From Catellatospora sp. IY07-71 (lineage in GTDB: Bacteria; Actinomycetota; Actinomycetes; Mycobacteriales; Micromonosporaceae): 64,000 bases of DNA. The translations under genes and the position numbers were made by a program. Position 1 is the first letter of the stretch. Each line of letters starts with the position of its first letter. The DNA lies in assembly GCF_018326265.1 (NCBI RefSeq), contig NZ_AP023360.1, positions 1,032,501-1,096,500 on the forward strand, read 5' to 3'. Shown here one piece after another: positions 16,780-25,578 of the stretch. The notes under the pieces are model-generated. The model was not told where the DNA came from and made no database searches. It was given only the letters and a program-made list of their open reading frames with translations.

Positions 16780-19679
16780 CGGTCCCCACTTCCCGCCGTC
16801 GACTCGCCCACCAGGGCCAGGAACGCGTCCTCCAGGCGCCGCCGCGGCGTCACCCGGTCGATGCCGACCCCGGCCCGCACCAGCGCGGACACCGCCTCGG
16901 TGCGGCTCAGGTCGCCGAGGTCCACCACGAGCGTGCGCTCGCCGTCGACCGCGTACCCGGCGACGCCGTCGAGCCGGTCCAGCGTCTTGCTGGCCAGGTC
17001 GATGTCGGTGACGTCGAGCAGGGTGGTCGGGCTGTCCCCCACGATCTCGTCGACCCGGCCGGAGGCGACCACCCGGCCCTTGTGCACGACCACCGCGTGG
17101 GTGCAGGTCTGCTCGACCTCGGCCAGCAGGTGGCTGGAGACCAGCACCGCCCGCCCGTTCTCGGCGTAGCGCTGCAGCACCCGGCGCATCTCGGCGATCT
17201 GCGGCGGGTCCAGCCCGTCCGTCGGCTCGTCGAGCACCAGTAGCTCCGGCAGGCCGAGCATGGCCTGGGCCACGGCCAGGCGCTGCTTCATACCGTGGCT
17301 GTAGTTCTTGACCTTGCGCTTGACCGCGTCGCCGAGGCCGGCGATCTCCAGGGCCCGCTCGAACTGGGCCTCCTCCCACGGGCGGCCGGTGGCCCGCCAG
17401 TACGCGGTGAGGTTCTGCTCGCCGGTCAGGTGGGGCAGGAAGCCGGGGCCCTCGACCAGGGCGCCGATGCGGGACAGCACCGGGGCGCCCGGCGCGAGCC
17501 GGTGGCCGAAGATGAGCACCTCGCCCGCGGTGGCCTGGGTGAGGCCCATGAGCACGCGCAGGCTGGTGGTCTTGCCGGCGCCGTTCGGGCCGAGCAGGCC
17601 GACCACCTGGCCGCGCTCCACGGTGAAGCTGATCTCGTCGACCGCGACGAAGTCGCCGTACGTCTTGCGCAGCCCGCGCACCCACAGCGGGGTGTCCGCG
17701 TGCTCGGCCGACACCGAGTGGTCCACCCGCCGGTGCCGCCGCCGGGCCACCACGATGACCACGGCCAGCCCCAGCGCGATCAGCGCCAGCAGCCCCAGCA
17801 GCACGTACAGCCACAGCGTGTCGGCGGTCGCGATGGGCGTCGCGGTGACCGTGGGCAGGGTGACCGCGCCACTGCTCCTGTCGCCGACCGCGACGGTGTA
17901 CTCGACCGGGTCCGCCGGGCCGAGGTACGACTGGTCGGCGGTGGCGATGGTGACGCGCAGCCGGTGCCCGGCCTCGATCTCGTGCACGATCCCGGGCAGG
18001 CTCACCCGCACCGGCTGCGCCTGGGCCAGCTCGGCCGGCAGGCCGGTCAGCCGGACCGGGGCGACCAGCCCGCCGCTGAGCGTGGCGCGGCCGTCGGGGT
18101 CGACGTCGTACAGCTTGACGAACAGCACCGCCTCGCCGGTCGGCGACGCGGCCTTGATGCTGACCTGCGGCGCGCCGACCACGGACACCGTCTGCTCCAG
18201 CGGCGCGGACTCGAAGCGCGCGTGCTGGCCGGGCAGGTCGGTCGCGGCGGCGCCGCTGATCAGGCTGGCCAGCGAACCGGCGCCCGGCAGCGAGGACAGC
18301 GCGGCCGGGGTGCCGTTGGGCGGGTTGGCGATGGCGCGCGCGCGGCCGGTCACCGGCACCTGCAGGGTCTGCCCGCCGCCCAGGCCCGGGTAGTCGGTCA
18401 CCTGGTAGCCGGTGGCCATCTGGCCGCGGTCCACGGCGTCCAGGCCGGTGATCCGGGAGTAGGTGAAGCTGTTCGCGGGCGCGTCGCCGTTGCCCTTGAG
18501 GTAGTGGTCGAACCACGTCGCGATGAGGTACTTGAGCCGATCCTGGTCGGACTGGGGGCCGTCGCCGCCGTCGTGGCCGCCGGTGAACCAGGCCACCCGC
18601 ACCGGGGTCCCGTTGGCGGCGATGCCGCGCGCGTTGGCGTCGGCCTCGGCCAGCGGGAACAGTGAGTCGGTCTCGCCCTGGATCAGCAGCGTGGGTGCCT
18701 TGATCCTGCTCAGGACGGTGGCGGGGCTGCGCTGGGCCAGCATCTGCCGGGCCGGGTCGTCGAGGCGCCCGGTGGCCGCCACCCGCAGGTAGGTCTCGCA
18801 GACATCGGCTGCCCAGCGCCCGCACTGCGGGTCGAGGGCCGCGCCGCCGCGATCGCCGGGCATGCCGCTCGCGTCGCCCGTGCCACCGGCACCGTTGACA
18901 CCTTCGCCGCCCGAGCCGCCGGGCCCGTCGCCGTCGTCGTCACCGTCGCCGCCCGTCGCGCCGAGCGCGTCCAGGTTCAGGCCGCCGCCGCGCCCGCCGC
19001 CCATGCCGGAACCGAAGAAGATGCCCGCCCAGGCCTGCTTGAGCACGCCGTCGCCGGGCTTGTCGGCCAGCGACTGCTGGAACAGCGACTGGCCCAGGTC
19101 GTTCCAGGTGATCATGGGAACGATCGCGTCCAGCCGGGGGTCCTGCGCGGCCAGCATCAGCGACAGGTTGCCGCCGTACGAGCCGCCCATGGCGCCCGCG
19201 CGCGGGTCGCCGGGCTTGTCGAGCATGATCTCCGGCCGGGCGGCCAGGTGGTCGAGCAGGCCCTGAGCGTCCTTGACCTCCCAGTCCGGGGAGTTCAGGT
19301 GGATCTGCCCGGTGCTCGCGCCGAGGCCCTGCGCGGTCCAGGTGAGCACCGCGTAGCCGAGCCCGGCCAGGTCCTTGGCGTCGGCCGAGACGCTGTCCTT
19401 GGTGCCGCCGAACCCGTGCCCGAGCAGCAGCGCGGGCACCTTGCGCGACGCGGACGCGCCGTCGGGTAGGTAGAGGCGGGTGTCGAGGGTGGCCGTCTGG
19501 TCGCCGGCCGGGCCGGTACGCACCGTCACCCGCTCGTCGATCGTGCGGTAGCCGGGGTCGGCGGGCAGGAGCGCCCACGCCACACCACCGGCCAGCACCG
19601 CGGCGGCGAGACCGCCCGCGAGCCACCGTCTGTTCAGCTTCGCCCGCAACCGGGACCCGAACGCGCGCATGCCCGCCAC
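16776..19679 (-). CDS. Fusion: extracellular CocE/S15-type hydrolase joined to an ABC ATPase
   Basis: A 967-residue protein. Residues ~18-40 form a signal anchor; ~45-460 an alpha/beta hydrolase with nucleophile GGSYGG, an Asp in GETDSLFP and His in TGGHDGGDG, interrupted by a ~60-residue Gly/Asp linker; ~470-625 a beta-rich C-terminal domain as in S15/CocE enzymes; ~635-660 a TM helix; ~685-967 an ABC ATPase with GPNGAGKTT, signature YSHGMKQR and Walker B LLVLDEPTDGLDP. The topology puts the hydrolase outside and the ATPase inside. GTG 19679 has a GGAG site; ATG 19670 is possible. Confidence 0.85.
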   Translation of the reverse strand: MAGMRAFGSRLRAKLNRRWLAGGLAAAVLAGGVAWALLPADPGYRTIDERVTVRTGPAGDQTATLDTRLYLPDGASASRKVPALLLGHGFGGTKDSVSADAKDLAGLGYAVLTWTAQGLGASTGQIHLNSPDWEVKDAQGLLDHLAARPEIMLDKPGDPRAGAMGGSYGGNLSLMLAAQDPRLDAIVPMITWNDLGQSLFQQSLADKPGDGVLKQAWAGIFFGSGMGGGRGGGLNLDALGATGGDGDDDGDGPGGSGGEGVNGAGGTGDASGMPGDRGGAALDPQCGRWAADVCETYLRVAATGRLDDPARQMLAQRSPATVLSRIKAPTLLIQGETDSLFPLAEADANARGIAANGTPVRVAWFTGGHDGGDGPQSDQDRLKYLIATWFDHYLKGNGDAPANSFTYSRITGLDAVDRGQMATGYQVTDYPGLGGGQTLQVPVTGRARAIANPPNGTPAALSSLPGAGSLASLISGAAATDLPGQHARFESAPLEQTVSVVGAPQVSIKAASPTGEAVLFVKLYDVDPDGRATLSGGLVAPVRLTGLPAELAQAQPVRVSLPGIVHEIEAGHRLRVTIATADQSYLGPADPVEYTVAVGDRSSGAVTLPTVTATPIATADTLWLYVLLGLLALIALGLAVVIVVARRRHRRVDHSVSAEHADTPLWVRGLRKTYGDFVAVDEISFTVERGQVVGLLGPNGAGKTTSLRVLMGLTQATAGEVLIFGHRLAPGAPVLSRIGALVEGPGFLPHLTGEQNLTAYWRATGRPWEEAQFERALEIAGLGDAVKRKVKNYSHGMKQRLAVAQAMLGLPELLVLDEPTDGLDPPQIAEMRRVLQRYAENGRAVLVSSHLLAEVEQTCTHAVVVHKGRVVASGRVDEIVGDSPTTLLDVTDIDLASKTLDRLDGVAGYAVDGERTLVVDLGDLSRTEAVSALVRAGVGIDRVTPRRRLEDAFLALVGESTAGSGDR

Positions 19680-19768
19680 AGTACGGCTCCGCGCCCCCGG
19701 TCCCCTCAGGGAGAACCCCCAGCGCAGCTGAGAGTTCTTTCAGGTCGCGTACGGGTGGCTTTCAGGCT

Positions 19769-20179
19769 TCAGCGGGTGCTGCGGGTCCGCGCGCGGCTGC
19801 CGCGCAACCGGCGCAGCCGGCCCACCAGCACCGGCTCCAGCTCCAGTGCGGCCGGGTTGTCCAGCAGCGCGTTCAGCAGCTGGTAGTAACGCGTCGCGGA
19901 GAGCCCGAAGCTGTCCCGGATCGCCTGCTCCTTGGCCCCGGCGTGGCGCCACCACTGCTTCTCGAAGGCGAGGATGTGCCGCTCGCGCTCGTCGAGCCCG
20001 TCCTCCACCACGCCGACCGGCGCGGGCAGGTCCGAGTCGACCTCGTCGTCGCTCTCGGCGGGCAGCAGGCCCGCGGAGGCGGGGTCGAGCTGGGACGGCT
20101 CGCGGCGGGGGGTGGGGATCAGGGGCAGCTCGGCCGGGTCGGCTTCGTCGGCACGCGTACGCCGCCTCATCTGCTCCAT
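19769..20179 (-). CDS. DUF3263 helix-turn-helix-like protein
   Basis: A 136-residue protein. The C-terminal ~75 residues (LDERERHILAFEKQWWRHAGAKEQAIRD, then ATRYYQLLNALLD) match the DUF3263 domain of actinobacteria, which resembles a sigma-like helix-turn-helix. The N-terminal 60 residues are charged and Pro-rich. ATG 20179 is preceded by an ideal GGAGGGG site. Its target is unknown. Confidence 0.85.
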   Translation of the reverse strand: MEQMRRRTRADEADPAELPLIPTPRREPSQLDPASAGLLPAESDDEVDSDLPAPVGVVEDGLDERERHILAFEKQWWRHAGAKEQAIRDSFGLSATRYYQLLNALLDNPAALELEPVLVGRLRRLRGSRARTRSTR

Positions 20180-20326
20180 TTTGTCCCCTCCCCGCGAACC
20201 ACGTTCACCGAGTCTAGGTGCCCTGTCGAGATCAACGAAAGGCCGCCGGAGCGGGTTGCCGTGCCACAAAAAGGAAGGCGGCCGAGGTTTGACATACCCC
20301 CGACCGCCTGCCGCTTAACGTGGCCG

Positions 20327-21340
20327 TCAGCTCACGTCACGCCGGCGCATCTGCCAGAAGGCCAGCACCAGCAGCACCGCGATGGCGCCCAGGGTGATCG
20401 AGCCGGTGTCCTGCCAGGTGATGGTCTTCACCTGCTCGACGCACTGGCCGCCCATGCAGTCGGCCGGGTTCGCGAACGGGTTGCCGACCTCCTGCGCCTT
20501 GCCCATCCACGCCTGCAGGTGCGTCGGGATCAGGTACATCTCGAAGAACGGCACCCGCAGCGCCAGCAGCAGGATGGTCAGGCCGACCTGGCCGACGATC
20601 ACCACCGCCAGCGCGACGCCCAGCGCCACACCGGTGTGCCTGCCCAGCGTGGCCAGCGCGAAGCCGAGCACGCCGGCCGCGACGATCAGGCCCGTGCCGC
20701 GCAGCCCGGTCAGGCCCAGCGACTGCCAGGTGCCGGGGGTCATGCCCGCGGTGCTGCCGCGGTACACCGCCGTCGCCCACATCGCCGCGGTCCACAGCGC
20801 CCCGGTGACCACCGCGATCGTGACCAGCCAGCCGATCAGCACGCCGAGCTTGGTGCCCAGCACCGACAGCCGCTTCGGCCGCCAGGTGAGCAGGCTGGAC
20901 ATGGAGCCGGTGCTCCACTCGGCGCCGACGAACGACGCTCCGATCACGAACGCGATCACCGCCATGATCGCCGCCCAGACGATGATCATCTCTTCGAACG
21001 CGCCCTTGAACACGAACGTGGAGGGCATGTAGTACTCGGCGCGGTACCAGTCGCGCTGCGGCTGCTCGCCGCTCTCCACCCACTGGCAGTAGTCCGGCTT
21101 GACGCTGCCCGACGGCGTCTCCTGGCAGGCCTTCAGCTGCCGCTGGAAGTCCTCCATCGCAAAGTTGTACTCCGCCTCGGCCTTGGCCTGCGCCGACGCC
21201 AGCGTCTCCGGGGACACCTTCTGGTTGTCGAAGAACATGGCGGCCCCGATCACCGCCAGGATCGCCACCGCGACGACGATCAGCCACTTGATCAGCCGGC
21301 GCTTGACGAACCTGCGCCGCTCCGCCCTGACGAGACTCAT
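20327..21340 (-). CDS. ABC-2 family transporter permease
   Basis: A 337-residue protein: TM1 at ~18-36, a large outside domain (~40-110) with two Cys that could pair, then five further hydrophobic segments. FVGAEWSTGSMSSLLTWRPKRLSVLGTKLG is the conserved cytosolic coupling region. Its start overlaps the ATPase stop by four bases (ATGA), so the two are coupled in translation. Confidence 0.88.
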   Translation of the reverse strand: MSLVRAERRRFVKRRLIKWLIVVAVAILAVIGAAMFFDNQKVSPETLASAQAKAEAEYNFAMEDFQRQLKACQETPSGSVKPDYCQWVESGEQPQRDWYRAEYYMPSTFVFKGAFEEMIIVWAAIMAVIAFVIGASFVGAEWSTGSMSSLLTWRPKRLSVLGTKLGVLIGWLVTIAVVTGALWTAAMWATAVYRGSTAGMTPGTWQSLGLTGLRGTGLIVAAGVLGFALATLGRHTGVALGVALAVVIVGQVGLTILLLALRVPFFEMYLIPTHLQAWMGKAQEVGNPFANPADCMGGQCVEQVKTITWQDTGSITLGAIAVLLVLAFWQMRRRDVS

Positions 21341-22329
21341 GCTGCCGACACTCCGTCCTGAGCCGTGTCCGGCTTCACGCTCTGATCAACCTGACGGTTC
21401 TGGCCGGGCACCGGAGCGGTGCCGGTCAGCTCAAGGAACACGCTCTCCAGGTCGGCGTGGACCGGAGCCAGCTCCGAGACGTAGAGCTGGCGTTCGGCGA
21501 GCAGCCGGGCGATCAGCGCGGGCTTGTCGACCCCGGTCAGCATCAGGTGGTCGGCGTGCGCCTGCAGCTGCATACCGGCCGCCACCAGCACCTGCGCCGC
21601 GGCGCTCAGGTCCGCCGGGGTCTCCAGGGCGACCCGCACCTGGCCCGACGAGTGCGCCTGCAGCACCTCGGCCACCGGGCCCGCGGCCACCCGCCGGCCC
21701 AGCGAGATGATCGTGACGCTGTCACAGATCAACTGCACCTCGCCGAGGATGTGGCTGGACAGCACGACGGTCATGCCGCCCGCCGACAGCGTCGCCATCA
21801 TGTCGCGCATCTCGCGGATGCCGCCCGGGTCCAGGCCGTTGGCGGGCTCGTCCAGGATCAGCAGCTTCGGCTGCTTGAGCAGCGCCGACGCGACCGCCAG
21901 CCGCTGCTTCATGCCGAGGGAGTACGTCTTGACCCGCTCCTTGGCGCGGTCGCGCAGACCGACCAGCTCCAGCGCCCAGTCGACGCGCGACTGCGGCAGG
22001 TTGCCCGCGTCGGCCAGCAGCGACAGGGTGTCCCGGGCGGAGAAGTGGGGGAAGAACTGCGGGCTCTCCACGATCGCCCCGACGTGCGCGATGACCTGCG
22101 GCAGCTCGGCCGGCACCGGTCGGCCCAGGATCCGCAGGTCACCGCTGTCCGGCTTGATCAGGCCGAGCAGCGTACGCAGGGTGGTGGTCTTGCCGGAGCC
22201 GTTCGGCCCGAGGAAGCCGTGCACCTGGCCCGCTTCCACGTACATCTCGAAGCCGTCCAGCGCGCGGCGGGGTCCGCCCCGGGCACGGTACGTCTTTGTC
22301 AGGCCTTGGATCTCCAAGACAGCGGTCAC
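21337..22329 (-). CDS. ABC transporter ATP-binding protein
   Basis: A 330-residue ATPase of the multidrug/ABC-2 exporter class. Walker A GPNGSGKTT, Q-loop GAIVESPQFF, signature YSLGMKQR, Walker B LLILDEPANGLDP and H-loop VLSSHIL are intact, and an ~80-residue C-terminal extension follows. It forms a two-gene exporter operon with the downstream permease. It is a paralogue of the ATPase half of the fusion protein at 16776-19679, so two related exporters lie within 7 kb. Confidence 0.92.
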   Translation of the reverse strand: MTAVLEIQGLTKTYRARGGPRRALDGFEMYVEAGQVHGFLGPNGSGKTTTLRTLLGLIKPDSGDLRILGRPVPAELPQVIAHVGAIVESPQFFPHFSARDTLSLLADAGNLPQSRVDWALELVGLRDRAKERVKTYSLGMKQRLAVASALLKQPKLLILDEPANGLDPGGIREMRDMMATLSAGGMTVVLSSHILGEVQLICDSVTIISLGRRVAAGPVAEVLQAHSSGQVRVALETPADLSAAAQVLVAAGMQLQAHADHLMLTGVDKPALIARLLAERQLYVSELAPVHADLESVFLELTGTAPVPGQNRQVDQSVKPDTAQDGVSAA

Positions 22330-22465
22330 AGGGACCTCCTAGCTAACGATGACCACCGCACCCTACGAGGTATGCACCCCCCACGCACCCCCGCTCTCCC
22401 CCGATCCTTCACAACCCACCCTCCGCGTCACCCTGCGTGCGCGCCCTCCCCCGCGCCGCGACCAA

Positions 22466-22541
22466 GGTCATCCGATTTGCCAGGCACATGGGGGTATGCG
22501 CGTTCATGATTCGCCCAGGTGCCAGGCAAGTCGGACGATCA
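22466..22541. repeat. Family B intergenic palindrome, copy 2
   Basis: Diverged left arm (CATCCGATTTGCCAGGCA) and intact right arm (TGCCAGGCAAGTCGGACGA). It lies between the ABC ATPase start and the 3' end of the DeoR gene. Confidence 0.8.
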
Positions 22542-22559
22542 AGGACGCCGGACATGGCG

Positions 22560-22597
22560 GCCCGCGGCCCGCGGCCCGCGGGCCGCGGGCCGCGGGC
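22560..22597. repeat. Perfect 38-bp all-G/C palindrome at DeoR 3' end
   Basis: Built from CCCGCGG units and their complements with no loop; all 38 bases are G or C. It ends four bases before the DeoR stop codon complement and could act as a terminator or a cruciform. Confidence 0.85.
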
Positions 22598-22600
22598 GGC

Positions 22601-23386
22601 TCAGGCGACGATGACGTTGAGGTCGGCGGCGCGGAAGGCGGCGACGGCGGCGGGGTCCGCGTTGGAGTCCGTGATCAGGGTTTCGATGCGCTCGACGGCG
22701 CAGATGCGGGCGAACGCGTGGCTGCCCAGCTTGGACGAGTCCGCGATGATGGCGACGCGCTTGGCCCGCGCCACCATCAGCGAGTTCATCGCCGCCTCGC
22801 CCTCGTGGTGGGCGGCCGCGCCGAGCGTCACGTCGATCGCGTCCACGCCGAGCAGCACCAGGTCGAGGGTGACCTCGCGCAGGATGCCGCCGCCGAGCGG
22901 GCCGACCAGCTCGAACGACTGCGGGCGCACCACGCCGCCGGTGACCACGATCTTCATCCGGGAGCGGACCAGCAGCTCGTTGGCGATGTTCAGCGCGTTG
23001 GTGACGACGGTGAGCTGCGCGCCCTCGGAGGTCGAGTTCAGCTCGGGGCGCACGGCCAGCGCCCGCGCCACCTCGGTGGTGGTGGTGCCGCCGTTGAGGC
23101 CGACCACCATGCCGGGCTGCACGAGCGCGGCCGCGGCGGCGCCGATGCGCTGCTTCTCGGCCGAGTGCTTGGCGGTCTTGTAGCGCAGCGGCAGGTCGTA
23201 CGAGACGCCGCTGGCCACCGCCCCGCCCCGGGTACGGGTGATCATCTGCTGCTGGGCGAGCTGGTCGAAGTCGCGGCGGATGGTGGCCTGGGAGACGTCG
23301 AGCCGCTCGGCGGCCTCCTCGACGGTGACCCGGCCGGAGTCGGTGAGCAGTTCCAGCAGCGCGTTCCAGCGGGCGTACCGGTCCAC
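22601..23386 (-). CDS. DeoR/GlpR-family transcriptional regulator
   Basis: A 261-residue repressor: an N-terminal helix-turn-helix (VTVEEAAERLDVSQATIRRDFDQL, ~20-43) and a DeoR sensor domain with LNGGTTTTEVA and the tail YVxVADxxK-like AIIADSSKLG. Sensor domains of this family bind sugar phosphates. GTG 23386 is chosen for its GGAGGAT site. It is divergent from the amino-sugar operon and almost certainly controls it, as AgaR does in N-acetylgalactosamine clusters. Confidence 0.92.
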   Translation of the reverse strand: MDRYARWNALLELLTDSGRVTVEEAAERLDVSQATIRRDFDQLAQQQMITRTRGGAVASGVSYDLPLRYKTAKHSAEKQRIGAAAAALVQPGMVVGLNGGTTTTEVARALAVRPELNSTSEGAQLTVVTNALNIANELLVRSRMKIVVTGGVVRPQSFELVGPLGGGILREVTLDLVLLGVDAIDVTLGAAAHHEGEAAMNSLMVARAKRVAIIADSSKLGSHAFARICAVERIETLITDSNADPAAVAAFRAADLNVIVA

Positions 23387-23432
23387 CGATCCTCCGTTTG
23401 CGCGATTTCTGAGCGGATGCGTGCACACTAGT

Positions 23433-23528
23433 GCGCGAAACCGGCCCATGCAACGCGATGTGCTGCGCGTATGTGACTCTTGAGTTGCCTTCGGCGGAGG
23501 CGTCACGCAGAATAGCGCGCGAAACACC
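23433..23528. promoter_or_regulatory. Candidate DeoR operator repeats
   Basis: GCGCGAAACCGG (23433-23444) and GCGCGAAACACCG (~23517-23529) recur in the 188-bp divergent region between the DeoR gene and the SIS gene, with a related inverted GCGATTTC near 23402. Repeated GAAA-containing motifs are usual for DeoR proteins. Confidence 0.4.
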
Positions 23529-23574
23529 GTACTTTCGAACCGTTACGCGCACGCCTGCTGGAGGGGTCGCCGCC

Positions 23575-24450
23575 ATGACGTACGTCGCCGAAGAGATCAA
23601 CAGCCAGCCTGACCTCTGGCGACGCGCCGCGGCCGAGGCCGCCGGAGCGGCCGGGGCGCTGCCCGCACCCGGCGAGCGCGTCGCCGTCGTGGGCTGCGGC
23701 ACCTCCTGGTTCATGGCGATGGCGTACGCGAGCCTGCGCGAGGCGGCCGGCCAGGGCGAGACCGACGCCTTCGCGGGCTCGGAGTTCCCGATCGACCGGC
23801 CCTACGACCGGATCATCGCGATCACCCGGTCCGGCACCACCACCGAGGTGCTCGACATCCTGCGCAAGGCCGGCGACCGCAGCACGGTCCTGGTCGGCGA
23901 CATGGACACCCCGGCCGTGACGCTGGCCCGCGACGTGATCGCGCTGCCCTGGGCCGACGAGCGCTCGGTCGTGCAGACCCGCTTCGCCACCAGCGCGCTC
24001 ACCCTGCTGCGCGCCTCGCTGGGCGCGGACCTGGCCAAGGCCGCCGACGACGCGCAGCGCGCGCTCGCCCTGCCGCTCCCGCTGGACCCGGCCACCATCG
24101 AGCAGGTCACCTTCGTGGGCCGCGGCTGGACCAACGGCCTGGCCCAGGAGGCGGCGCTGAAGTGCCGCGAGGCGGCCACCTTCTGGACCGAGGCGTACCC
24201 GGCGATGGACTTCCGGCACGGCCCGATCTCGATCAGCGCCCCCGGCCGCGCGGTGTGGGCCTTCGGCGAGGTCCCGGCGGGCCTGCGGGCCGACGTCGAG
24301 GCGACCGGCGCGGCCTTCGTGCACGACGCGGACATCGACCCGGTCGCGCACCTGATCGTCGCGCAGCGTTTCGCCGTCGCGCTCGCCGAGCACCGGGGCC
24401 TCAACCCGGACGAGCCGCGGCACCTGACCCGCTCGGTCGTCCTGTCATGA
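23575..24450 (+). CDS. SIS-domain sugar isomerase/deaminase (AgaS-like)
   Basis: A 291-residue protein with two SIS domains. Domain 1 has VVGCGTSWFMA and TRSGTTTEVLD; domain 2 has FVGRGWTNGLAQEAALKCREAA and FRHGPIS, where the conserved Glu and His sit. Such proteins isomerise or deaminate hexosamine-6-phosphates. With the kinase, deacetylase and aldolase downstream, an AgaS role (galactosamine-6-P to tagatose-6-P) is the best fit; a GlmS-isomerase-like role on glucosamine-6-P remains possible. ATG 23575 follows GGAGGGG. Confidence 0.85.
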   Translation: MTYVAEEINSQPDLWRRAAAEAAGAAGALPAPGERVAVVGCGTSWFMAMAYASLREAAGQGETDAFAGSEFPIDRPYDRIIAITRSGTTTEVLDILRKAGDRSTVLVGDMDTPAVTLARDVIALPWADERSVVQTRFATSALTLLRASLGADLAKAADDAQRALALPLPLDPATIEQVTFVGRGWTNGLAQEAALKCREAATFWTEAYPAMDFRHGPISISAPGRAVWAFGEVPAGLRADVEATGAAFVHDADIDPVAHLIVAQRFAVALAEHRGLNPDEPRHLTRSVVLS

Positions 24451-24587
24451 GTACGCGCATCCTGGCATCCGGCGCGGCCGCGATCGCCGGCCGCCCGCCC
24501 CGCGCGCCGGTCCCCCGCACGCGCCGGGCCACCGACGAGGCCAGGGGCGTGCCGGTCCCGGGCGTACGCAGCAGGGAGAGGGCATGA
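24447..24587 (+). CDS. Possible 46-residue linker ORF, ATGA-coupled on both sides
   Basis: ATG 24447 overlaps the SIS stop and its own TGA overlaps the ROK start (ATGA at both ends). The product is Arg/Pro/Ala-rich with no recognisable domain. It could be a real micropeptide or only a path by which terminating ribosomes reach the next start. Confidence 0.3.
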   Translation: MSTRILASGAAAIAGRPPRAPVPRTRRATDEARGVPVPGVRSRERA

Positions 24588-25519
24588 CCACCGCTCACGA
24601 GCCCGCCGACGTCGTCGTCTCGATCGACGTCGGCGGCACCGGCATGAAGTGCGCCCTGGTCGGCACGGACCACCGGGTACGCCACACCGAGCGCCACGCC
24701 ACCGGCCGCGAGCGCGGTCCGCAGGCGGTGCTCGGCACCATCCTCGACGTGGCCGCCGGACTGGCCGCGACCGCCGCCGAGCGCGGCTGGCGTCCGGTCG
24801 GCGCGGGCGTGGTCGTGCCCGGCATCGTGAACGAGGCCGACGGCATCGCCACGTACTCCTCGAACATCGGCTTCCGCGACGTGCCGCTGCGCCAGGAGGT
24901 GCACGCGCGCACCGGCCTGCCCACCGCGGTCGGCCACGACGTGCGCGCCAGCGGCCTGGCCGAGGCCCGCCTGGGCGCCGGGCGGGGCCGCAGGCACGTG
25001 CTGGTCGTGCCGATCGGCACCGGCATCGCCGCCGCGCACGTCGTCGACGGCGCCGTGATGGCGGGCGCGCACGGCGCGGCCGGGGAGATCGGCCACATCG
25101 TGGTCCGCCCCGCCGGCCCGCTCTGCGGCTGCGGCCTGCGGGGCTGCCTCGAAGCGGTCGCCTCCGCCAGCGCGGTGGAGCGGCGCTACGCCGAGCTGGT
25201 CGGCACACCGGCCACCGCGGCGCAGGTCGCCGGGCGGCTGGGCACGGACAAGCACGCCGACCGGGTATGGGCCGAAACCGTGGACGCGCTGGCCGACGGC
25301 CTGCTCACCGGCCAGGCCCTCTACGACCCCGAGCTGGTCGTCATCGGCGGCGGCCTGGCCGAGTCCGGCGAGACGCTGCTCGCGCCCCTGCGCGACGCGC
25401 TGGGTAAGAAGGTCACCTTCCACCGCGTGCCCGAGATCGTGCGCGCCGAGCTGGGCGACGAGTCCGGCAGCCTCGGCGCGGCCCTGATCGCCCTGGACCT
25501 GGTCGGGGAGCGGGCATGA
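24584..25519 (+). CDS. ROK-family sugar kinase
   Basis: A 311-residue kinase: ATP-phosphate loop SIDVGGTGMKCALVG, substrate segment GHDVRASGLAEAR, PIGTGIAAA, the ROK His GEIGHIVV, and the zinc cluster CGCGLRGCLE. It phosphorylates a hexose or N-acetylhexosamine at O6. In this operon it would make GalNAc-6-P or GlcNAc-6-P, the NagA substrate. GAGAGGGC precedes the ATG. No transporter gene accompanies it. Confidence 0.9.
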   Translation: MTTAHEPADVVVSIDVGGTGMKCALVGTDHRVRHTERHATGRERGPQAVLGTILDVAAGLAATAAERGWRPVGAGVVVPGIVNEADGIATYSSNIGFRDVPLRQEVHARTGLPTAVGHDVRASGLAEARLGAGRGRRHVLVVPIGTGIAAAHVVDGAVMAGAHGAAGEIGHIVVRPAGPLCGCGLRGCLEAVASASAVERRYAELVGTPATAAQVAGRLGTDKHADRVWAETVDALADGLLTGQALYDPELVVIGGGLAESGETLLAPLRDALGKKVTFHRVPEIVRAELGDESGSLGAALIALDLVGERA

Positions 25520-25578
25520 CCGCACCGCATCCGCAGCGCCATCGAGCCCCCGCCGAGCGAAACGAGGAGCAGGCATGA
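25516..25578 (+). CDS. Possible 20-residue linker ORF, ATGA-coupled on both sides
   Basis: ATG 25516 overlaps the ROK stop, and TGA 25576-25578 overlaps the nagA start. It repeats the arrangement of the 46-residue ORF at the previous junction. The GAGGAGCAGGC before nagA lies inside it. Function, if any, is coupling of translation. Confidence 0.3.
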   Translation: MTAPHPQRHRAPAERNEEQA

